DNA of 38,457 nt, taken from the NCBI GenBank assembly GCA_944389095.1, contig CALXLC010000020.1, forward strand, positions 1-38,457. The letters run 5' to 3'. Below, in pieces: positions 1 through 6,401 of the stretch (positions are counted from its first letter, which is position 1; each line of letters opens with the position of its first letter). The translations under genes and the position numbers were made by a program. Below the pieces are notes generated by a model. It was given only the letters and a program-made list of their open reading frames with translations. It made no database searches and had not been told where the DNA came from. Source of the DNA: an uncultured Alphaproteobacteria bacterium (GTDB taxonomy: Bacteria > Pseudomonadota > Alphaproteobacteria > RF32 > CAG-239).

Positions 1-1
1 C

Positions 2-115
2 TTTATTTCTGATATAGAAGCGGCCGGCGTCGCATGCTGCACAGAACTTATTATTGAAGGAATAATCCTTTTAACCATTATTTCGGTAAAAAATAACAAA
101 CGACATAATTTATAA
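2..115 (+). CDS. C-terminal end of an unidentified membrane protein (partial)
   Basis: Frame 2 is open from the window edge and ends at a TAA at 113-115, giving 37 residues. The fragment holds one hydrophobic helix (about residues 16-29) preceded by small residues and followed by a lysine/arginine/asparagine-rich tail. This is the usual look of the last transmembrane helix and cytosolic tail of a polytopic membrane protein. The pattern of a glycine/alanine-rich start with an acidic residue in the helix recalls the last helix of MOP-superfamily flippases, but this is a weak resemblance. A clear intrinsic terminator follows 25 bases later, which supports this being the true end of a gene. The function cannot be decided from the part visible. 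Confidence 0.45.
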   Translation, partial: FISDIEAAGVACCTELIIEGIILLTIISVKNNKRHNL

Positions 116-140
116 TAAGACCCGAAATAAAAAATATTCC

Positions 141-170
141 AAAGCTGCATAAAAAAAACGCAGCTTTTTT
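141..170 (+). terminator. Intrinsic terminator after the partial gene at the left edge
   Basis: The stem AAGCTGC/GCAGCTT closes an A-rich loop and is followed by a run of seven T on the plus strand. A run of A also precedes it, so it may work in both directions. Confidence 0.8.
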
Positions 171-460
171 TACGCAAAGATATTTGCTAAGTTTACATTT
201 TTCACAAAAATTAAACTTAAATTTTTATAAGTTTAGTTTCCCGAACTTAACATTCAGATACAAGCTAATGCTGTTTGTCGTATCCAGATAAAAGCAAAAT
301 TATGTCATTTTTTTAACTTGACAAGGCCTTTAAAACAGCCAGGAGAGGCGACAGAAAGAACCGCTGTAAACCGCACAAAACAGATCTTGTCAGGAAAAGA
401 GTCTGAATTCAGACTCAAAAAGAGTCTGAAAATCTTAAATAAAAAGATGGAAATAAAAGA
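171..460. other. Gene-free gap with an 18-bp perfect palindrome
   Basis: No credible coding region is seen here; the short open frames on both strands run into the tRNA gene and have no ribosome binding site. The left part (171-310) is very AT-rich. A TTGACA hexamer lies at 318-323 but has no matching -10. A perfect palindrome with arms GAGTCTGAA/TTCAGACTC lies at 399-416, and a third copy of the arm sits at 422-430. Confidence 0.5.
399..430. repeat. Palindrome with a third half-site
   Basis: Positions 399-416 form a perfect 18-bp inverted repeat with no spacer, and GAGTCTGAA recurs in direct orientation at 422-430. The motif does not resemble a terminator because no T run follows on either strand. 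An operator for a dimeric DNA-binding protein is possible, but no gene start lies within range on the plus strand, and on the minus strand it lies downstream of tRNA-Lys. Confidence 0.5.
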
Positions 461-486
461 AAAAGCCTTGCGAAAACAAGGCCTTA
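461..486 (-). terminator. Intrinsic terminator of tRNA-Lys
   Basis: Read on the minus strand, a nine-base-pair stem (AAGGCCTTG with CAAGGCTTT, including one G-U pair) closes a six-base loop and runs into a T-rich tract. It begins four bases after the encoded CCA end of the tRNA. Confidence 0.8.
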
Positions 487-489
487 GAA

Positions 490-565
490 TGGTGAGCGCG
501 CCGGGATTCGAACCCGGGACCCTTTGATTAAAAGTCAAATGCTCTACCAGCTGAGCTACGCACCC
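490..565 (-). tRNA. tRNA-Lys (anticodon UUU)
   Basis: The minus strand gives a complete 76-nt cloverleaf. The acceptor stem GGGTGCG pairs with CGCGCTC through two wobble pairs. The D arm contains AGCTCAGCTGGTAGAGC, the anticodon loop is CTTTTAA (anticodon UUU), and the T arm has GGTTCGAATCC. The discriminator base is A and the 3' CCA is encoded. It has its own promoter and terminator and is a single-gene unit. UUU reads both lysine codons AAA and AAG. Confidence 0.97.
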
Positions 566-580
566 TTAAACAATGAGGCA

Positions 581-609
581 TGTATAGAAGATAAATCCGG
601 TGAAGTCAA
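581..609 (-). promoter_or_regulatory. Promoter of tRNA-Lys
   Basis: On the minus strand a TTGACT -35 (604-609) is separated by 17 bases from a TATACA -10 (581-586). The tRNA 5' end lies 15 bases past the -10, as expected for a short-leader stable RNA promoter. Confidence 0.8.
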
Positions 610-636
610 TAAAAAAAATTAAAAAAATAAAAAATT

Positions 637-665
637 TTGAAATTGTAGTATATTTGTTAATAATT
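637..665 (+). promoter_or_regulatory. Possible promoter of the 103-residue orphan gene
   Basis: TTGAAA at 637-642 is followed after 17 bases by ATAATT at 660-665. The region is so AT-rich that chance matches are likely, but it stands at a suitable distance from the start codon at 719. Confidence 0.35.
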
Positions 666-718
666 ATGTGCTAACATCAACTCAAAATCGGACACGTTTA
701 TATCGTTAAGAGGTTGAA

Positions 719-1030
719 ATGACTGGAATGAAATCCGAACACGAAGGCAGATATGACATTCTGCAAAACAGCGAAGGCGAAATTTTAATTATGATAAAAC
801 AACGCCGCGGCGGACCGGAAAATCCGCGTTTTGTATATGACGGCGGCAATCAGGCGCTGCTTTACCGGAGTCGGGAGAGTGCGGTTTTGCTGGGAGATAT
901 TGCCGAAGAGGCGCATAATCCGCTGAAAGCTGTTGATGAGGTATTGGTTGCCGAGCTTGACGGTGAGGAGGTTGCCCGCGAATATATAGTTCCTGTTCGC
1001 ATCGTCCGGGATGTAAGCGCTCTGTTGTAG
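719..1030 (+). CDS. Small acidic protein of unknown function
   Basis: The gene encodes 103 residues. I do not recognise the family. The protein has no signal peptide or membrane helix. It carries an arginine/glycine/proline patch near residues 28-35 and a C-terminal half rich in acidic residues and valine, which looks like a compact alpha/beta domain. The start at 719 was chosen because AGAGG lies about seven bases upstream; an ATG three codons later is the only close alternative. Codon use matches the neighbouring genes, so it seems a real resident gene. It is followed by an intrinsic terminator, so it is probably transcribed apart from the nuo-like genes downstream. Confidence 0.7.
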   Translation: MTGMKSEHEGRYDILQNSEGEILIMIKQRRGGPENPRFVYDGGNQALLYRSRESAVLLGDIAEEAHNPLKAVDEVLVAELDGEEVAREYIVPVRIVRDVSALL

Positions 1031-1060
1031 TATTTATGCACATTCTCTGATGCAATCTTT

Positions 1061-1092
1061 TAATAAGGGCTTTAAATGCCCTTATTTTTTGT
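1061..1092 (+). terminator. Intrinsic terminator between the orphan gene and nuoL
   Basis: The arms AATAAGGGC and GCCCTTATT close a seven-base loop, and six T follow. Only 33 bases separate it from the nuoL start, so either the nuo promoter overlaps the terminator or the nuo-like genes depend on read-through. Confidence 0.85.
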
Positions 1093-1125
1093 TATATTGG
1101 CTCTGAACAAAACAGGAAATGACAG

Positions 1126-2790
1126 ATGATTTCTCAATTGTTTTTCAGTCTGATAGCCATTGCTCTGCTGGCATTGCTTGTCGTACAGGGACGGCGGCGG
1201 CGAATATGGTCTTTTTTGCTGCTGGCGGCCTGCGGCTTTTTAATGTATGAATTGCTGCTTTCCTTTCGGGAAGATGCCTTTAGTTCCTTTGTTTATCAGT
1301 GGGGCGGGTTTCAAAACCTGCAATTCAGCCTTCATCTTTCCGGAACCCCGGAAATTGATAAGATTCTGCTGTCATTGTTGGGAAGCGCCGTCGGGCTGGT
1401 CTATCTTAATTCCGTTTACTGGGGCGAGAATCATAAGTTAACGGTCAATACCGCCGTTTTGCTGAATGTGGCGGCTTTTATACTTTTGCTGTGTTCTAAA
1501 GATTTTGTGCAGCTGATGGTTGGCAGCAGTTGCCTGGCCATTTTGGGCTTTTACCTGATTCCGGATATGGAGAGCAAACGCAAATTTATTTTTTATGGAT
1601 TTTTATCCGAAATGGCGTTGTTTACGGCTCTGGCGGTGGTTTATGACGTAATTCCCTCAATGAATTTGCAGGAAGCGGAACGTTTTTCAACCATCGGCCG
1701 GCATAAGGATTTGGTTGCGCTGCTGGTTTTGCTGTGTGTCTTTTGCCAGGCCGGAATGCTGGGATTTCAAAATCATATTTTGGATTTGCAGACGCTGACA
1801 TTTAACCGGATAATGATATTCTGTCTGACTTCGCTGCCGTTGTCGTCACTTGTCATTTTTACGAAGCTCCGGCCGCTTTTGGCTGCCTCGCAGTATACGG
1901 AACCGGTTTTGAGTATTTGGCTGTCCGCCACGGCCGTATGGTGTCTGGTAGCCATGCTGCTCACCGACAGTCTGAAAGCGGCGGCCATCTATTTGAATCT
2001 GCTTTTTTATGCATTTTCGTTGGCTTTTTTAGGCGTCTGCCCGGACGGATTAGACCGTGTAATAAACTTTTTCCCGGCAGCGATTCTGCTTAATGTTCTG
2101 TTAATGATGGTGAACAATGCCGCCTCCAATGAATTGTATGTTTCCCGTCTTGGCGGATTGGCGCGGCACATTCGGTTTACGTTTGTCTTGGCTCTGGCAG
2201 GAATTGCCGTTTTTATCGGAAGTTTTTTGAATGTCCCCGCCGCGGCGGAAAAAATTGCGTTTATATATTTGGCAGTCGTACTGACAGGGCTTTCTTCAAT
2301 AATGTCCAGGGTTTTTCTGGGCAGAGCCAATGCCGATGACAAAGTGATGGCACTTTTAAAAAATCCGTCGCCGTTGTATTGGTTGCCTTTGATTGGCGTG
2401 TTTGTCTGGCTGGGATGGGCGTATTCTTTTTGGCAGAATAAAATGTTTTATGCCTTTTTCGGCGCATTTGTCCTGCTGCTCCTGATTGCGCCGTTTCGTT
2501 TTTGCGGCCGCTGGTCCGATGATGAAGATGTTCAGGAGGCGGACTGGTTTAATGATTTGTATCAGATTGTCATTTTGGCGCCGTTGAGGCTTTTGGGACG
2601 AGTTCTGTGGATTTTGGTCGATTTTATCGTGATTGAGCGCAGTATTATAGGCTCTGTCGCCCAAACATCGAATTTTCTGGTGTCCGGACTGCAAAAACTT
2701 CAGGAAAGTGTCCGGCTCAGCTATTTGTTGATGATTGCGCTGGGATTAGCCGTCCTGCTGCTGAATATGGGATATAAGTATTATGAATAG
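1126..2790 (+). CDS. nuoL: NuoL-like antiporter subunit, degenerate
   Basis: This 554-residue polytopic membrane protein aligns by eye with NuoL, the distal antiporter-like subunit of NADH:quinone oxidoreductase. It is about 60 residues or more shorter than usual. The C-terminal signature survives: residues 474-512 (WFNDLYQ through the IERSIIGSVA region) match the lateral helix entry, and a last transmembrane helix lies near 532-549. The catalytic parts do not survive. The usual helix-5 motif GWEGVG is GSSCLA at 133-138, so the key glutamate is serine. The helix-7 lysine is Q208. The PTPVSALIHAAT block is unrecognisable at 225-236. The HAFFKALLF motif is AILLNVLLM at 319-327, so its lysine is asparagine. 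A GGAAATGACAG ribosome binding region precedes the ATG. The stop overlaps the nuoM start. It might be a non-pumping subunit or a decaying gene, but the frame is intact. Confidence 0.8.
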   Translation: MISQLFFSLIAIALLALLVVQGRRRRIWSFLLLAACGFLMYELLLSFREDAFSSFVYQWGGFQNLQFSLHLSGTPEIDKILLSLLGSAVGLVYLNSVYWGENHKLTVNTAVLLNVAAFILLLCSKDFVQLMVGSSCLAILGFYLIPDMESKRKFIFYGFLSEMALFTALAVVYDVIPSMNLQEAERFSTIGRHKDLVALLVLLCVFCQAGMLGFQNHILDLQTLTFNRIMIFCLTSLPLSSLVIFTKLRPLLAASQYTEPVLSIWLSATAVWCLVAMLLTDSLKAAAIYLNLLFYAFSLAFLGVCPDGLDRVINFFPAAILLNVLLMMVNNAASNELYVSRLGGLARHIRFTFVLALAGIAVFIGSFLNVPAAAEKIAFIYLAVVLTGLSSIMSRVFLGRANADDKVMALLKNPSPLYWLPLIGVFVWLGWAYSFWQNKMFYAFFGAFVLLLLIAPFRFCGRWSDDEDVQEADWFNDLYQIVILAPLRLLGRVLWILVDFIVIERSIIGSVAQTSNFLVSGLQKLQESVRLSYLLMIALGLAVLLLNMGYKYYE

Positions 2791-4213
2791 TCCGCTCGCA
2801 CTTTTATCGCTGATTGTGGCACTGCCGTTATTTGGCGTGCTTTTTGCGTTGACCTCCAAAGACGATGCCGATAAACCTGGCCGCAACGCTTTTAATGTTT
2901 GCGTTTTCACGCTTTTGGCCAATATTGTGCTGATTTGGCGTATTTTTATGATTTTAGACGAAGAAAGCGGTTCTTTACAGCTGATAGAGAGGTATCGCTG
3001 GCTGTCCAACCCCGAAATTAACATCATGTTCGGGGTAGACACGTTTTCGCTGTTGTTGATACTGGCGGTGCATCTGTCCGTTTTGGCCGGTCTGGCAGGG
3101 GTGCGCCGCAATATTGTCAAACAAAAATCGCTGATGGTGTTTACGCTGTTGTTTTTAAGTATGGCAACCGGATTTTTTGTGGCGGCGGACATCTTTTCTT
3201 TTTATATTTTCTTTGAGGCGATGTTGATTCCTCTGTTTATGATTATCGGCGTTTTCGGCGAAGTCAAAAAACAGGGAACCGTTTATCGTTTTTTTCTGTA
3301 TAATTTTTTGGGAGCAATCATTTTGTTTAGCGCCGTCATGCTGATTTATCACATGCACGGCAGTGTTACTCTTGAGGAAATCGCCGGACTGAAATGGACC
3401 CGCCGGTTGGATATTTATATCTGGGGGGCGGTCTTTCTGGCCTTTTTATCTCGTATCCCCGTTTGGCCGTTTCACTATTGGATATCATCGGTCTGCGCCG
3501 GGCTGCGCAATCCGCTGGCATTTATTGTCACGGCGCTGCTGCCGCTGACCGGCATATATGGTTTCATCCGCTTTTTGCCGGAGCCGGTTCCTTTTCCGTT
3601 GAATGTTTTTGTGGACTGGATTAGCATTATCGGTATCGTGACCATGCTGTTTATCGCGCTCATCGGCTTTATCAACAAAGATTCTCAATACAAGATTTTT
3701 TCTTACATCACGGTCTATTATATCTTATACTTGCTCGGGGCATTCAGCGGAGATGAGATGGTCTTGCTGAACATCGGTTTCTCCTTGTTTAGTTTTATGT
3801 TGATTTTCTCTTCGCTGGAAACGCTGTTGGCTCATATTCTCCGAAAAGAAGAGCAGGAAGATATCCGGTCGTCCGGTTTTTTGTGCAAAACGAAGCGGTT
3901 GTCTTTTGCCTGTTCTTATCTGACAATCGCGGCGGTAGGCATGCCGCTGTCAGCGATTTTCATCAACAATTTTTTCATCTTGTCCAAACTGCTGGCCTCA
4001 AATGTCAAAATGGGCATGGTTCTGATTTTTTCTCTGGTCATGGTCGGTTGTACGCTGCTTCAGGAGTTATTTCGGCTCAAGACGGACAATCCGGCTTGCC
4101 GGGCCGACCGCAATGACGACATCTCGTTTCCGGTTTTTGCCTTTTTTATATTCATCATGTTTATTTTGCTGATGTCGTTTATTAATCCGTTATGGTTTGT
4201 CATTGACGAGTAG
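2783..4213 (+). CDS. nuoM: NuoM-like antiporter subunit, partly degenerate
   Basis: The protein has 476 residues and the fold of NuoM, the middle antiporter-like subunit of complex I. It is the best preserved of the trio. GVDTFSLLL at 84-92 and IFFEAMLIP at 142-150 match the family, so the helix-5 glutamate (E145) is kept. Further on, the helix-7 lysine is replaced by arginine (R224, in SRIPVWPFHYW). The LLKxGxYG motif is LLPLTGIYG at 252-260 without its lysine. The usual GEF motif after GxPxxxGF is INNF at 394-397, so the terminal-channel glutamate is asparagine. It starts inside the end of nuoL with an eight-base overlap, which implies coupled translation. The residue correspondences are by-eye comparisons with family motifs. 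Confidence 0.85.
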   Translation: MNSPLALLSLIVALPLFGVLFALTSKDDADKPGRNAFNVCVFTLLANIVLIWRIFMILDEESGSLQLIERYRWLSNPEINIMFGVDTFSLLLILAVHLSVLAGLAGVRRNIVKQKSLMVFTLLFLSMATGFFVAADIFSFYIFFEAMLIPLFMIIGVFGEVKKQGTVYRFFLYNFLGAIILFSAVMLIYHMHGSVTLEEIAGLKWTRRLDIYIWGAVFLAFLSRIPVWPFHYWISSVCAGLRNPLAFIVTALLPLTGIYGFIRFLPEPVPFPLNVFVDWISIIGIVTMLFIALIGFINKDSQYKIFSYITVYYILYLLGAFSGDEMVLLNIGFSLFSFMLIFSSLETLLAHILRKEEQEDIRSSGFLCKTKRLSFACSYLTIAAVGMPLSAIFINNFFILSKLLASNVKMGMVLIFSLVMVGCTLLQELFRLKTDNPACRADRNDDISFPVFAFFIFIMFILLMSFINPLWFVIDE

Positions 4214-4221
4214 GGGGCTCC

Positions 4222-5646
4222 ATGCTGCAAAATTGGCTGTTTTTATTACCCGAAATATCTCTTCTGGCATTTTTGCCGGTAGCCGCCCTGGTTAACCGTT
4301 ATCGTGCGGACAAAACGCCGAAAACGTTTTTTACGCTGAGTAAATACTGCCTGATTGCGGCCATGATTTCCACAATTGTATTTTATAATCAGAGTCCTCT
4401 GCCGAAATTATGGCAGAATACGGCATTTACGGCATTGTTTAAAATCGTGATTTATTTGGTCGGGCTGGCCTGGTTTTATTTATCCTCCAAGTGGTTTCTG
4501 GCCAAAAACAAAATGTCGCTTGTTTTTTATGTTTATGCCATGTTGGCGGTGTTGGGAATGGACTTGCTGCTTTCGGCGGCCACGTTTGCCCTGCCGGCAA
4601 TAATTGTTCCCTGCCTGTGCTTTTTGATATGGCGGATGCTTCGCCTGATGACGGACGAAGAAGACATTGCGGAAGTTTCCCGGCTGTATGCCGTTGAGGC
4701 CTGCTTTTTCTGCCTGTTGCTCTGGGGAGGAATCTTTTTGTTTTGGAATCAACTGCATGATTTGTCTTTCGAGGGAATTAAGGCCTTCTTGAGCCGGCCA
4801 CATGCGGTTGCGTTATGGGAATATGCCGCGGTGACGCTGATTATGGCGGCCCTTCTGTTTATGATGGCCGCGGCGCCGTTTCATTCCTGGCTGGTTGATG
4901 TGATAACTTTAGCGGTTCTGCCTGTCGGCGGTCTGCTGACATTGCTGCTTCCGTTTGTTTGTCTGGCTTGTTTGATAAGCCTGATGAGCGGCGTATTTTT
5001 GTCCTTGGCAGATTTTATGCGGCCGGTTTTGCTGTTTTTCGGCGTTGTTTCTTTGGTTGTCGGAGCTCTGTCCGCCAACGGAGAGAACAACCTGCGCCGG
5101 CTGTTTGCTTTCAGTACGGTTTATAATCTGGGCTTCATGCTGTTCGGCATAGTCAGCTTCCAAACCGTGGCGTTACTGAGCGCTTTTGCCTATACCGTCA
5201 TTTATGTTTTGTCCATGGCCGGAATTTATACGGTGTTTCTCGGGTTAAAAAGCCGGGGAAATTACCTGGTCTGCGTGGACGACATCGGAGGCCTGTCCGA
5301 AGTAAAGCCGTATTTGTCTGCAGCGTTGCTTATTTTTATGTTTTCGTTGATAGGCGTGCCGCCGTTGTTGGGTTTTGTCGGCCGTCTGTCGGTAATTAAT
5401 AATCTGATTGTGGACGAGCGCTGGCTGCATGTCGTTTTGCTGATGCTGTCATTGTTGTTTATGGCCAATGCCTATTTGCAGGTTATCCGCAAAATTTACT
5501 TTTCGCCGCTGAAAAACAGTTTTGACCGGACGGATAAATCTATTTACATCTGCCTGTTTATCAATTTGGTTTTGGTGGTTATTTCATTGCTGAATCCCGG
5601 TTATCTTCTGCATGACGCCGAGTTGATTTTATCGGGAGCGTTTTAA
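4222..5646 (+). CDS. nuoN: NuoN-like antiporter subunit, degenerate
   Basis: This 474-residue membrane protein matches NuoN, the antiporter-like subunit nearest the core of complex I. Landmarks are APFHSWLVDV at 218-227, NLRRLFAFST at 290-299 and SLIGVPPLLGFVGRL in the last third. Key residues are lost. The helix-5 glutamate falls at A123. The lysine of FKxxxVPFH is methionine (M214). The lysine of the following broken helix is absent in the 233-250 region. NLKRLLAYSS has become NLRRLFAFST, with arginine for lysine and no downstream histidine. The ATG lies eight bases after the nuoM stop with a GGGGG-rich ribosome binding site. Its stop codon overlaps the birA ATG by one base. Confidence 0.8.
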   Translation: MLQNWLFLLPEISLLAFLPVAALVNRYRADKTPKTFFTLSKYCLIAAMISTIVFYNQSPLPKLWQNTAFTALFKIVIYLVGLAWFYLSSKWFLAKNKMSLVFYVYAMLAVLGMDLLLSAATFALPAIIVPCLCFLIWRMLRLMTDEEDIAEVSRLYAVEACFFCLLLWGGIFLFWNQLHDLSFEGIKAFLSRPHAVALWEYAAVTLIMAALLFMMAAAPFHSWLVDVITLAVLPVGGLLTLLLPFVCLACLISLMSGVFLSLADFMRPVLLFFGVVSLVVGALSANGENNLRRLFAFSTVYNLGFMLFGIVSFQTVALLSAFAYTVIYVLSMAGIYTVFLGLKSRGNYLVCVDDIGGLSEVKPYLSAALLIFMFSLIGVPPLLGFVGRLSVINNLIVDERWLHVVLLMLSLLFMANAYLQVIRKIYFSPLKNSFDRTDKSIYICLFINLVLVVISLLNPGYLLHDAELILSGAF

Positions 5647-6401
5647 TGCCTTGGGCCAAAGAGTGGAAAATATTTGAGTTTGAAGAACTTGGCAGTACAA
5701 ATGACAAAGCTGTCGAGTTGTCGGCCCGGCCTCCGGCAGAAAAATTTGTCGTGATAGCGCGGCGTCAGACTGCGGGAAGGGGGCGACGCGGCCGTCGCTG
5801 GGAAAGTCCGGAAGGCAACCTTTATATGTCTTTGGCTTTTCCGCTTGAAGAGACCGGATGGGGACAGCTGGTTTTTGTGGTTTCGCTGAGTTTGCTGGAG
5901 ACGGTAAAAAAATTCGCACCGGCCGCCGATTTAAAATTAAAATGGCCGAATGACGTTTTGCTGAATAATGCCAAAATTTCCGGAATTTTACTTGAAAAAG
6001 GAAGCGGAATGTATATAATCGTCGGCATTGGCGTCAATCTGGCCGTGGCGCCGGAAAACCGGACGGATATGCTATACCGTGCGGCAAGCCTCCGTCAAAA
6101 CGGGATCAGTGTTGAACGAAAAGATTTTTTTGCGGCGTTTCTGTCTTGTTTTGATTATAATCTGAAACAGTGGCGGAAAAGCGGCTTTGCGGGCATAAGA
6201 GAAAAGTGGCTGCGGCATGCCCGGGGACTGAATGAAAAAGTGCAGGTTAATCTTCCGAAAGAAAGCAAAAGCGGAATTTTTCGCGGAATTGACGAGAACG
6301 GCCTGCTGTTGTTGGAACATTTAACACAAATAGAAAAAATAAGCGCGGGAGACGTTTTTTTTGAAAAAGACCTTCCGCCGGATGAAACGAAGCATGAATA
6401 A
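5646..6401 (+). CDS. birA: Biotin--[acetyl-CoA-carboxylase] ligase
   Basis: The enzyme activates biotin with ATP and attaches it to the lysine of biotin carrier domains such as that of acetyl-CoA carboxylase. The 251-residue protein is a monofunctional ligase with no N-terminal helix-turn-helix, so it should not repress biotin genes. Visible motifs are the GSTND substrate loop at 16-20, the biotin/AMP-binding loop GRGRRGR at 44-50, KWPNDV at 99-104 and KISGIL near 110-115. The C-terminal domain (about 205-240) is an SH3-like barrel. The start shares one base with the nuoN stop. In many alphaproteobacteria birA follows nuoN, with coaX between birA and rnj; coaX is absent here. Confidence 0.93.
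   Translation: MPWAKEWKIFEFEELGSTNDKAVELSARPPAEKFVVIARRQTAGRGRRGRRWESPEGNLYMSLAFPLEETGWGQLVFVVSLSLLETVKKFAPAADLKLKWPNDVLLNNAKISGILLEKGSGMYIIVGIGVNLAVAPENRTDMLYRAASLRQNGISVERKDFFAAFLSCFDYNLKQWRKSGFAGIREKWLRHARGLNEKVQVNLPKESKSGIFRGIDENGLLLLEHLTQIEKISAGDVFFEKDLPPDETKHE

Noticed and set aside
318..323. Perfect TTGACA in the gap before tRNA-Lys
   Set aside because: No -10 hexamer is found 15-19 bases downstream and no gene follows on that strand.
305..538. Short open frames on both strands at 305-538
   Set aside because: Both overlap the tRNA-Lys gene or its terminator and lack ribosome binding sites.
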